DNA of 38,691 bases, from the NCBI GenBank assembly GCA_050253535.1, contig JBFWIW010000025.1, positions 1-38,691 on the forward strand, given 5' to 3'. The position numbers and the translations under genes are program-made. Shown one piece after another: positions 7,819-14,905 of this stretch (its first letter is position 1; each line of letters begins with the position of its first letter). Source of the DNA: JBFWIW01 sp050253535. GTDB lineage: Bacteria; Bacillota; Clostridia; Oscillospirales; Oscillospiraceae. The notes beneath the pieces were generated by a model, which saw nothing but the letters and a program-made list of their open reading frames with translations, made no database searches and was not told where the DNA came from.

Positions 7819-9487
7819 CACCAAGCGACTCCTTCAGCTTTGTAAGGGCGATCTTTGTCTCTGCGGCCGTCTCCCCGAGAAGCGATGCTATTTCCTGTAC
7901 GGTGCGCATTTGTTTTTCAATCACCTTGTCGGTAATCTCCAGTGTGGTGCGGCTCAGGATCTCTTTACTGGCGCGCTGTCTGGCATTTTCTGTTACGTCG
8001 CGCATAAAACAGATGATAATGTGATAACTTTTGTCGTAAATCACCGTCTGGTCTACGTATTTCTGATACTCGGCAAGATATACCCGCTTGTCCCGTATGT
8101 TTTTCCCGTTAAAATATGCATCCGCAAAGGGAGTCGGATCAAGAACGCAGACTACATGATCTCCCAGCACATCCCGGGAATCTTTGATATTCATTAGGCT
8201 GCAGGCCGCATGGTTTATCTGCTGTACCTCGAAAGCTTCGTTTAACACAAGAATCGCATTCGGCGTGTTGCTAATTATATTGTCTGAGAAGGATTCCGCT
8301 TTTTCTTTCAGATAGGGAAGACACATATTCAGGTCGGCCTTGCCCAAAAGCACAGCCCTTGCCTTGTCCCGGCAGGTGTTGTAACCGCAGCTGCCGCAGT
8401 TGAGTTCGTGCTCCGGCTTCGTTTTTCCGATTTTTCTGAGGACTTCCTCAATAGCCGAATCTCCAAAATTGATTTTTCTCGAAGCGAGTATCGGAAACTC
8501 TTTTTTAAGATCTGTTTCAGCAGGCATCCGGACAGCAAAATCTTTTTTCCCCGCGTAACTGTTAACAGCGGTGTATTCGAGGATGGGAGCGCGTCGGTTT
8601 TTATCCATTGCGGGGCCGCCGATACAGCTTCCGACGCACGCGGACATTTCAATAAAACATTTGCTGATATTGTGGTCCAGGATATCTTTAATTGCGCTTA
8701 TGCAGTTTTCAACTCCGTCGATGGATATATAGGTATAGTCCGAATTGCCGCAAGCCATTGAGCGTAATATGCCTCCCGCTGTGGGAAAGACCCGCGTACG
8801 GCTTTCGTTGTTTTGATCCATGATATATTCAAACTTGATATGTTCCTCATTCAGCCAGACTGAAAGCTCCTCAAAAGTCAGAACACAGTCGACAGCGCCC
8901 GGGTAATGCTCCGCCTCTGCCTTTTTTGAAATGCAGGGCCCGATGAAAACTGTTTTTGCATCCGGATACCTTTTCTTAATGTCCATACAGTGTGACTGCA
9001 TAGGCGATACAACGGGTGCGAGATATTGGAGAGCCTTTGGAAAATGCTTCTGAATCAGAAGGTTCACAGTGGAACAGCATGATGAAATAATGACGTCCTG
9101 TTTACCCTGATCTAAAATCTGATCATATCTGCTTTTGACAACGGCGGCCCCCTCAGCTGTCTCCTCAACACCTGCAAACCCCAGCTTTTTCAGCGCTTTC
9201 TCCATTGATTTGATCGTAACGTTATCGTAATTTGCCACAAAGGAGGGAGCGATACTGGCAAAGACGGTGGCACCGCTCTCGAGCAGAGCCTTGGCGGAAG
9301 GAACGTCGTTTCTGATTTCCTTAGCATTTTGGGGACATACAACAAAACACTGACCGCAGAGAATGCACTCTTCACTGACTATGTATGCCTGAGAATCAGA
9401 AAAGCGTATGGACTTAATGGGACACTGCCGTATGCATTTGTGGCAGTTTTTGCAGTTGGATTTTTTCAGCTTTAAGCATTCGTCCAT
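7811..9487 (-). CDS. Sensory [FeFe] hydrogenase with PAS domain (HydS/HfsB-like)
   Basis: 558 residues from ATG 9487 (AAAGGAG upstream; GTG 9499 overlaps that site). Order: two [4Fe-4S] ferredoxin motifs (first cysteines 12, 15, 18, 22), H-cluster domain, an added Fe-S motif CGSCGYNTC at 364-372 with Cys389, a PAS domain about 404-510, and a helical tail. The H-cluster motifs are SSCC (135-138, where catalytic enzymes have TSCCP), PCISKKAE (184-191) and EMSACVGSCIGGP (cysteines 284 and 288). All cluster ligands, including both L1 cysteines, are kept. This layout is that of group C sensory hydrogenases, which sense H2 or redox state rather than producing H2 in bulk. It is coupled to the phosphatase downstream. 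Confidence 0.92.
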   Translation of the reverse strand: MDECLKLKKSNCKNCHKCIRQCPIKSIRFSDSQAYIVSEECILCGQCFVVCPQNAKEIRNDVPSAKALLESGATVFASIAPSFVANYDNVTIKSMEKALKKLGFAGVEETAEGAAVVKSRYDQILDQGKQDVIISSCCSTVNLLIQKHFPKALQYLAPVVSPMQSHCMDIKKRYPDAKTVFIGPCISKKAEAEHYPGAVDCVLTFEELSVWLNEEHIKFEYIMDQNNESRTRVFPTAGGILRSMACGNSDYTYISIDGVENCISAIKDILDHNISKCFIEMSACVGSCIGGPAMDKNRRAPILEYTAVNSYAGKKDFAVRMPAETDLKKEFPILASRKINFGDSAIEEVLRKIGKTKPEHELNCGSCGYNTCRDKARAVLLGKADLNMCLPYLKEKAESFSDNIISNTPNAILVLNEAFEVQQINHAACSLMNIKDSRDVLGDHVVCVLDPTPFADAYFNGKNIRDKRVYLAEYQKYVDQTVIYDKSYHIIICFMRDVTENARQRASKEILSRTTLEITDKVIEKQMRTVQEIASLLGETAAETKIALTKLKESLGDE

Positions 9488-9558
9488 AAGACCGTTCACT
9501 CCTTTGTAATTATGATCTGCTTGTGAAACGGTGGGCCGTTCCCATTATTAAATGGCAG

Positions 9559-9825
9559 TTATGATTTATCCGAAAGCTGCTTTTTGTCCAGCCTCGCGAT
9601 TATTTCGTTTTTAAAAAATTCCTCAGTGTTTTCCGGCTTCAGTGAAAACATTTTATCGTTTATCTTGACGCACACGCCATTTGTACAGTTGCCCATACAG
9701 AACGCGCCGCAGAGTTCGACCGCATTGCAGAGATTTTTTTCGGAAATTAGTTTTTGCAGCTGCTCTACAATCTGTCGGGAACCTTTTAAGTGACAGGAGC
9801 TTCCTATGCAAATCGTTACCTTCAT
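9559..9825 (-). CDS. Thioredoxin-like [2Fe-2S] ferredoxin domain protein
   Basis: 88 residues with the NuoE/HndA-type thioredoxin-like [2Fe-2S] fold. The four cysteine positions are seen in CIGSSCHLKGS and in ELCGAFCMGNC, followed by the typical GVCVKINDK strand. ATG 9825 has GGAGGA seven bases upstream; the longer frame to 9843 starts with TTG and is less likely. It sits between the Rex-like gene and the sensory hydrogenase on the same strand and is likely an electron carrier or partner for the hydrogenase. Confidence 0.9.
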   Translation of the reverse strand: MKVTICIGSSCHLKGSRQIVEQLQKLISEKNLCNAVELCGAFCMGNCTNGVCVKINDKMFSLKPENTEEFFKNEIIARLDKKQLSDKS

Positions 9826-9884
9826 GAGTTTATCCTCCGGCAAAAGCTTGGCTGAACATCAATGCGCTATTTCCGCCTTTATAA

Positions 9885-10172
9885 TTAAAGGCCGCCGAGA
9901 AACTGCTCAATATCGGAAATCAGGTTCATAATGACATAACCGGTTTTAGGCCGGCCTCCGCTGCTGACAGAAGCGAGGTCCTTTCTGACCAGCACATCAT
10001 TGAGGTTCAGCGCTTTGGCCATCGCCGTCGCTGAGATGTTTGACGGGCCGTAGTCCGGCAGGGACTTCAGATATTTTAGATACAGGGGAAGGCGGCGCAC
10101 AGTCCGCATCGGTACCGGCGCAGTGCCCATGTCATTCTCCGCAGTTCTTTTTTCCATATGAAACGTATACAT
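9885..10172 (-). CDS. Stand-alone Rex DNA-binding domain, NADH domain absent
   Basis: 95 residues matching only the winged-helix N-terminal domain of the redox repressor Rex: LPLYLKYLKSL, then LNLNDVLVRKDLASV and SGGRPKTGYV, and the closing helix DIEQFLGGL. Full Rex has a further Rossmann domain of about 130 residues that binds NADH or NAD+ and swaps between subunits. Here the stop comes just at the domain border, and no continuation is seen downstream, where the next gene's own RBS begins. ATG 10172 has AGAGGTG seven bases upstream. A full-length paralogue lies at 13939-14592 and shares the unusual VRKD recognition helix. It may compete with that Rex, or use a partner as sensor. Confidence 0.88.
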   Translation of the reverse strand: MYTFHMEKRTAENDMGTAPVPMRTVRRLPLYLKYLKSLPDYGPSNISATAMAKALNLNDVLVRKDLASVSSGGRPKTGYVIMNLISDIEQFLGGL

Positions 10173-10194
10173 GAGTTTCACCTCTTATGCGGAC

Positions 10195-10225
10195 GAGGCT
10201 GCCGCTGTTTCACAGCAGCAGCCTC
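10195..10225 (-). other. Intercistronic hairpin upstream of the Rex-domain gene
   Basis: GAGGCTGC and GCAGCCTC, plus inner GCTGT/ACAGC, make about 13 pairs with one mismatch and a three-base loop. There is no T-run on the minus strand, so it looks like an RNA processing or stability element within the operon rather than a terminator. It ends some 20 bases before the ATG at 10172. Confidence 0.5.
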
Positions 10226-10254
10226 AATTGCAATGATAATAGTGATTTGTATAA

Positions 10255-11310
10255 TTACATTATAACTACCGGTTTAATAAGGTCACTCGGCTTATCCTTC
10301 ATAAGCATAAGCGCCTCTTCCATATGTTCAAAACCGTTAAATCTATGTGTAATAAGCTTTCCGGGATCAAGGCGGCCCGCTTCAACGAGGGAAGCGAGTT
10401 TTTCCATTCTCAGCCTGCCGCCGGGCATGAGACCTCCGGCTATGGTCTTGTGGCCCATTCCGCAGCCCCATTCGACGCGGGGAATCCTGATATAGTCTCC
10501 CTCGCCAAGGTAGTTCACGTTGCCTATGCGACCGCCGGGCTTAAGCATTTTTACGGCATCAATGAAGGTATCGTTGTCTCCGCCTGCGATGATTACCTTG
10601 TCAACGCCCTTTCCGCCGGTTTTCTCCATAATCTGGTCAAAAATGCCGCCGTTATGGTAATTAATAATCTCGGTCGCCCCGTACTCCATGGCTAACTTCG
10701 CACAGTTCGGGCGCGAACCGACGGCATAGATGCGGGATGCGCCCCGCAGAGCCGCACCTGCCACCGCCATAAGGCCCACAGGGCCTATTCCGATAATGCA
10801 GACCGAGTCGCCGAACTGGATGTCCGCGAGCTCAACACCGTGGAAACCCGTGGGAACCATATCGCTGAGCATGACGGCAGTCGCCGGGTCAATCCCGTCA
10901 GGCAGGATGGCGAGATTGCCGTCCGCCTCGTTCACATTGAAGTACTCGCCGAAAACGCCGTCCTTGAAGTTGGAGAACTTCCAGCCGGCCAGCATGCCGC
11001 CGGAGTGCATCGAATATCCCGCCTGGGCCTCCAGCGAAGACCAATCCGGGGTTATGGCGGGGACAAGCACGCGGTCGCCCGGTTTAAAGTCCTTTACCAG
11101 GCTGCCTGTTTCGACCACTTCGCCGACCGCTTCATGGCCAAGTATCATGTCGTGGCGGTCGCCTATAGCACCGGCCCAAACTGTATGTACGTCGGAGGTG
11201 CATGGAGCCACCGCTAACGGCTTTACTATGGCGTCAAGCGGCCCGCACCTGGGCGGCTCTTTTTCAATCCAGCCCACTTCTCCGATTTTAAGCATTGCAT
11301 AACCCTTCAT
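10255..11310 (-). CDS. NADP-dependent secondary alcohol dehydrogenase, zinc type
   Basis: 351 residues, very close in sequence to the Thermoanaerobacter brockii and Clostridium beijerinckii secondary alcohol dehydrogenases, which interconvert ketones such as acetone and secondary alcohols such as 2-propanol. Catalytic zinc ligands Cys37, His59 and Glu60 are in place, with the DMVPTGFHG segment holding the fourth (Asp). The Rossmann motif GIGPVGLMAVAG is followed by VGSRP, whose Ser-Arg confers NADPH preference in this family. The start has GAGGAT upstream. It lies 43 bases after the iron alcohol dehydrogenase on the same strand. Confidence 0.95.
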   Translation of the reverse strand: MKGYAMLKIGEVGWIEKEPPRCGPLDAIVKPLAVAPCTSDVHTVWAGAIGDRHDMILGHEAVGEVVETGSLVKDFKPGDRVLVPAITPDWSSLEAQAGYSMHSGGMLAGWKFSNFKDGVFGEYFNVNEADGNLAILPDGIDPATAVMLSDMVPTGFHGVELADIQFGDSVCIIGIGPVGLMAVAGAALRGASRIYAVGSRPNCAKLAMEYGATEIINYHNGGIFDQIMEKTGGKGVDKVIIAGGDNDTFIDAVKMLKPGGRIGNVNYLGEGDYIRIPRVEWGCGMGHKTIAGGLMPGGRLRMEKLASLVEAGRLDPGKLITHRFNGFEHMEEALMLMKDKPSDLIKPVVIM

Positions 11311-11353
11311 ATCAATAAATCCTCGATCCCTGTATTATTTAGAGTTTTCTATG

Positions 11354-12544
11354 TCAAAAGTCTACTTCCACGTCGTAATAGCAGCACTTTAAGAGCTTTT
11401 CCATTTCCTTGGGCGTAATCGTTCTCGGATTGGAACCTGTGCAGGCGTCTCCAACAGCGAGCTCCGCGACGTTGGGAAGCTTTTCTATAAATTCAACCTC
11501 ACTTATTATCCCGCCCTCGTAATCACGGATGCAGGAGGGGATATCCAGCGCCTTGTTCATGGATTTAATGTGCTCGATCAGCGCGGTTACAAGCTCGTCC
11601 GCAGTATTACCGGCAAGACCGATGAATTTTGCGATTTCGGCGTATCTCTCTGCCGCTGCGGGCTTTTTTGCGTTATAACGGATGACCTTTGGCAGGTACA
11701 TCGCGTTTGCACAGCCGTGGACGATGTGTCCGCCCGAATATGCGGCGCCGGTCTTGTGCGCCATGGAATGGACGATGCCCAAAAGCGCGTTTGAAAACGC
11801 CATCCCGGCCAGACACTGCGCGTTGTGCATTTTTGCACGGGCATCCATGTCGCCGTTATAGGATTTTATGAGGTATTCGCCGACCATCTTTATAGCGTGG
11901 AGGGCAAGCGGGTCAGTGTAATCACTGTGTAGGGTGGAGACATACGCCTCGATTGCGTGTGTCATGGCATCCATACCGGTGTGCGCCGTCAGTTTTTTCG
12001 GCATGGTCTCGGCGAGATCCGGGTCTACGATGGCAACATCAGGTGTGATGTTGAAGTCGGCAAGCGGATATTTGATACCCTTTGCATAGTCGGTTATGAC
12101 CGAAAACGCGGTGACTTCGGTTGCTGTTCCTGATGTAGAGGGAATGGCGCAGAACTTGGCCTTGGTGCGCAGGGTAGGGAAGTTAAAGGGTATGCAGAGT
12201 GCTTCAAATGTAGTGTCGGGATATTCATAGAAAGCCCACATGGCTTTTGCGGCGTCAATCGGTGAGCCGCCGCCAATGGAGACGATCCAATCCGGTTCAA
12301 ACTCCCGCATGACCGCTGCGCCCTTCATTACGGTCTCAACGGACGGGTCCGGCTCAACACCTTCGAACAGCTTAACTTCCATTCCGGCTTCTTTAAGGTT
12401 TGAAACGACCTTGTCCAGAAAACCGAAGCGCTTCATACTACCGCCGCCCACAACGACTATCGCCTTTTTGCCTTTCAGTGTTTTCAGTGCGTCGAGAGCG
12501 CCTTTTCCATGATACAGGTCCCTTGGTAATGTAAATCTTCCCAT
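11354..12544 (-). CDS. Iron-containing alcohol dehydrogenase (group III)
   Basis: 396 residues of the iron-dependent alcohol dehydrogenase family, acting on primary alcohols/aldehydes with NAD(P)H. Visible motifs are the nucleotide-binding GGGSPIDAAKAMW, PSTSGTATEVT, and the metal-ligand segments HTGMDAMTHAIEAY and GIVHSMAHKTGA with GGHIVHGCAN. ATG 12544 has GGGAGG upstream. It is the first gene of the minus-strand redox cluster, and its upstream region carries a long palindrome and a Rex-box-like half site, fitting redox control of ethanol or butanol formation. Confidence 0.95.
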   Translation of the reverse strand: MGRFTLPRDLYHGKGALDALKTLKGKKAIVVVGGGSMKRFGFLDKVVSNLKEAGMEVKLFEGVEPDPSVETVMKGAAVMREFEPDWIVSIGGGSPIDAAKAMWAFYEYPDTTFEALCIPFNFPTLRTKAKFCAIPSTSGTATEVTAFSVITDYAKGIKYPLADFNITPDVAIVDPDLAETMPKKLTAHTGMDAMTHAIEAYVSTLHSDYTDPLALHAIKMVGEYLIKSYNGDMDARAKMHNAQCLAGMAFSNALLGIVHSMAHKTGAAYSGGHIVHGCANAMYLPKVIRYNAKKPAAAERYAEIAKFIGLAGNTADELVTALIEHIKSMNKALDIPSCIRDYEGGIISEVEFIEKLPNVAELAVGDACTGSNPRTITPKEMEKLLKCCYYDVEVDF

Positions 12545-12634
12545 AGTATAAACCTCCCAAAATGATATGCCGATTTATTCATTAAAGGTTTCTTTGTTTA
12601 CCTTTTGATATTATTTTAACGGACTGAACGTTTG

Positions 12635-12645
12635 TTGTGAAATAT
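12635..12645 (-). promoter_or_regulatory. Possible Rex-box half site
   Basis: TTGTGAAATAT on the plus strand matches the left half of the usual Rex operator (TTGTGAAATATATTCACAA-like). The right half is not kept. It adjoins the palindrome at 12648 upstream of the iron alcohol dehydrogenase, a common Rex target. Position and partial match only. Confidence 0.25.
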
Positions 12646-12647
12646 GA

Positions 12648-12685
12648 TATTGGCATATCGATATAACAATATCGATATGCCAATA
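12648..12685. repeat. 17-bp palindrome upstream of the alcohol dehydrogenase cluster
   Basis: Perfect 17-base arms (12648-12664 and 12669-12685) with loop AACA. The central 28 bases, GCATATCGATAT plus the loop plus its complement, are identical to those of the palindrome at 12781-12830. The outer motif TATTGGCA/TGCCAATA occurs a third time near 12709. It is likely an operator or a mobile palindromic repeat. Confidence 0.75.
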
Positions 12686-12780
12686 CTGTTATTCTATACA
12701 CAAATTTAATGCCAATAGTCGTTAAACTATAGTATTTGTCAGGGAATGAGGTAATTATTCGATTTCAAGAAGGGAAGGGA

Positions 12781-12830
12781 ATATAAAAATCGCATATCGA
12801 TATAACAATATCGATATGCGATTTTTATAT
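12781..12830. repeat. 23-bp palindrome just after the LysR gene
   Basis: Perfect 23-base arms (12781-12803 and 12808-12830) with loop AACA. It shares its 28-base core with the palindrome 100 bases to the left, while the outer arms differ (AAAAATC/GATTTTT). Those T-rich outer arms would let it act as a terminator for the lysR-type gene, whose stop is at 12847. Between the two palindromes, and from 12545 to 12846 overall, I see no gene. Confidence 0.75.
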
Positions 12831-12846
12831 TTATAATTTAATTTTA

Positions 12847-13785
12847 TTAATTATAATCTTTTAGCGCGACTTCGTTTTTTGATTCATAGAGCTTATCGAG
12901 GAATTTTTTATCAAACTGAGAGAATTTATATCCCTTTTGATAAATAAGCAGATCTTTATACTTGTGATTGGCAACTTTACATTTTCTCTGTACAAGTTCG
13001 TAGCGGCGAAGGAACTCATCCGGAATCGGTGATACCCACATATATGTGGCGGGAATACGCGCGAGTAAATCAAACTGATTGCAGCGTTCATAGACATAAA
13101 TTCGTTTCTTGACTTTGTGTGATTCGCCGGGCTTTTTAATTTCGCTGGCATTTATATACGGCACTATTGTATCACCGTGTACGATCTCAATAAATGAACT
13201 CAGCTTACTGTAACGAAGTTCCTCGGCGTCGGCAAGCGGATGGTTTTTGGACATCAGCGCCAGATACTCGAATTCCCAGATGGGGTCGTAGCACAATTCT
13301 TTATCTGCCAGGTAATCCAGGTAATAATTTTCATACACTGTCTGATAACGTATAATCCCAAGTGAAAATTGATGTTCGACAATACTGTTTATGGTCTGCA
13401 TTGAGCTCGTTTCCTGCACATTAACGTCAATTTCTTTTTCCAAATCTAATTCAGACACAAAATTAGTGAAACCAAATGCAATATAACTTCCACGCGGAAT
13501 GGAGATGTTGAAACACTGCCTGTCCGAATTTTCAGATTTCTGCAAAGATTCCATTTTATCGATCTGCACCAGAACGTTCTTGGCATAATTAAGAAATTCA
13601 GCGCCTTTTTGTGTTGGAACGACACCTTTCGGTGACCTCTCAAAAATAGAAATCCCGAGAATATCCTCAAGTTCCTTAATCGCCTTGCTGAGATTTGGCT
13701 GCGCCATATAGAGGTTATCGGCCGCCTGAGTGATCGACCTCGTACGCTCGACCTCAACCGCATATTTAAAATGCAACGTATTCAT
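12847..13785 (-). CDS. LysR-family transcriptional regulator
   Basis: 312 residues. The N-terminal winged helix is typical (FKYAVEVERTRSITQAADNLYMAQPNLSKAIKELE, given here in pieces: SITQAADNLY, AQPNLSKAI), followed by a coiled linker and a periplasmic-binding-like effector domain. ATG 13785 is set by GGAGG six bases upstream. The gene is upstream of, and on the same strand as, the alcohol dehydrogenase/sensory hydrogenase cluster, separated by the two palindromes. Control of that cluster is a reasonable guess; the ligand is unknown. Confidence 0.92.
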   Translation of the reverse strand: MNTLHFKYAVEVERTRSITQAADNLYMAQPNLSKAIKELEDILGISIFERSPKGVVPTQKGAEFLNYAKNVLVQIDKMESLQKSENSDRQCFNISIPRGSYIAFGFTNFVSELDLEKEIDVNVQETSSMQTINSIVEHQFSLGIIRYQTVYENYYLDYLADKELCYDPIWEFEYLALMSKNHPLADAEELRYSKLSSFIEIVHGDTIVPYINASEIKKPGESHKVKKRIYVYERCNQFDLLARIPATYMWVSPIPDEFLRRYELVQRKCKVANHKYKDLLIYQKGYKFSQFDKKFLDKLYESKNEVALKDYN

Positions 13786-13828
13786 ATAAACCTCCATTGC
13801 GCCAAGGCGCATAAATCGAAATAGATAC

Positions 13829-13924
13829 CTCCTTCACTGGGGGAGGTCTTGTCCATGAATTTCGGTCCCCGCCGCGGGCGGGGAGAAATTAGGACGTCTA
13901 TGAAAGTGCGAATTCTTTCGCACT
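13829..13924 (-). other. Cluster of three hairpins between rex and lysR-type gene
   Basis: ACCTCC/GGAGGT at 13829-13849, CCCCGCC/GGCGGGG at 13867-13883 and AGTGCGAA/TTCGCACT at 13905-13924. The last lies 15 bases after the rex stop and could be part of a terminator, but no clear T-run follows on the minus strand. The density of GC-rich hairpins suggests an intergenic repeat element. Confidence 0.5.
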
Positions 13925-13938
13925 ACGCCTTCGGCATA

Positions 13939-14592
13939 TTACCCGTTTATCCTTTCCTGCAAATGCTTGGACAACAATGCAAGGGAGGCCGCCATGTTCT
14001 CATTCTTTATGAGAATATTTTTTGGCGCCGTCAGGTGAATCGGGGCAAAATTCCATATCGCAAGTATTCCACCCGAGACAAGCCTGTCGCACACTTCCTG
14101 CGCTTTCTCGGCAGGTACTGTAATGATTCCAATGTGGATTTTCAAGCGGCTGCACAGCTCATCAAGCTCACTGACGTGCAGAACTTTTTTCCCATTTATT
14201 TCGCATCCTATAATACTTTCATTGATATCAAACGCTGCTACGATGTGCATAGAGCTGCTGTCAAAGCCCTGATAGGAGAGCAGGGCCCTGCCAAGCGAGC
14301 CGGCGCCGACTAGCACAGCGTCGCTTACATTGCGGTAACCCAGGAGTATTTCAATATTTTCAATTAGTTCCGAGACGCTGAATCCGGCCTTTGGCTTTCC
14401 CTTTGTGGTGCTGACGGAGGCGAAATCCTTCCGCACCTGAACTTCATTCAGATCCAGTGTTTCGGCGATTGCGGGGGCGGCTATAATTGTTACGCCGTTT
14501 ATCTGCAGTTTTTTTAGATATTGAAGATAATATGGCATACGCTGCAATGCCTGAATTGAAATAGACATCCTTGTCTCATTTTTGCCATTCAT
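13939..14592 (-). CDS. rex: Redox-sensing transcriptional repressor Rex, full length
   Basis: 217 residues. The winged-helix domain (about 10-85) has MPYYLQYLKKLQ and LDLNEVQVRKDFASVS. The NAD(H)-binding Rossmann domain starts with VLVGAGSLGRALL (93-105) and ends with the conserved WNFAPIHL. Rex senses the NADH/NAD+ ratio and represses fermentation and hydrogen genes when NAD+ is high. The recognition helix VRKD differs from the classical IRQD, and the same change is found in the truncated paralogue at 9885-10172. ATG 14592 follows GGTGAG. The promoter at 14630-14658 carries a palindrome at the expected transcription start. Confidence 0.93.
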   Translation of the reverse strand: MNGKNETRMSISIQALQRMPYYLQYLKKLQINGVTIIAAPAIAETLDLNEVQVRKDFASVSTTKGKPKAGFSVSELIENIEILLGYRNVSDAVLVGAGSLGRALLSYQGFDSSSMHIVAAFDINESIIGCEINGKKVLHVSELDELCSRLKIHIGIITVPAEKAQEVCDRLVSGGILAIWNFAPIHLTAPKNILIKNENMAASLALLSKHLQERING

Positions 14593-14621
14593 TTAGCTCA
14601 CCACACAAAATCATTATTCTG

Positions 14622-14631
14622 ATATCGATAT
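14622..14631. promoter_or_regulatory. ATATCGATAT palindrome at the rex transcription start
   Basis: A ten-base palindrome directly downstream of the -10 box of the rex promoter. The same ten bases form the arms next to the loops of the palindromes at 12648-12685 and 12781-12830. The position fits an operator for self-repression. Confidence 0.4.
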
Positions 14632-14658
14632 TATAGTATCTGTTTTTTATACCGTCAA
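14630..14658 (-). promoter_or_regulatory. Promoter of rex
   Basis: On the minus strand: TTGACG, 17-base spacer, TATAAT. Near-perfect vegetative promoter with the start point about 15-20 bases downstream, overlapping the palindrome. Confidence 0.65.
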
Positions 14659-14795
14659 ATAGTTTTAATATATACAAGCATAAAAATTGGTATCCGACCA
14701 GCGTATTTTGTGATGTGCGGGACACAGCAGGCTTGCCTTTAGAAGGATATGGTATTATAAAGAATTATGGTATTGTTTATGCAATTCCGTTTTAG

Positions 14796-14824
14796 TTGAC
14801 AAAATCAGGCGTGATACATATAGT
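14796..14824 (+). promoter_or_regulatory. Promoter of the MFS exporter
   Basis: TTGACA (14796-14801), 17-base spacer, TATAGT (14819-14824). It lies about 80 bases before the GTG start. The rest of the 14593-14905 gap holds the rex promoter and the repeat pair described separately. Confidence 0.65.
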
Positions 14825-14830
14825 GGAATC

Positions 14831-14879
14831 TATCGAATATATTTGATTTATAAAGCAGACACATTAATATTATCGAATA
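14831..14879 (+). repeat. Direct repeat TATCGAATA, 40 bases apart
   Basis: TATCGAATA at 14831-14839 and again at 14871-14879, both in the leader of the MFS gene just downstream of its promoter. This is possibly a pair of regulator half sites. Confidence 0.3.
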
Positions 14880-14905
14880 CAATACAAAAAACAGGAGACT
14901 GAAAA

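Noticed and set aside
7802..8761. Plus-strand frames across the hydrogenase gene
   Set aside because: They are antisense to a gene with clear family motifs and have no supporting start signals.
7811..9487. Bulk H2-producing hydrogenase
   Set aside because: The PAS domain, extra Fe-S motif and SSCCS instead of TSCCP point to the sensory group.
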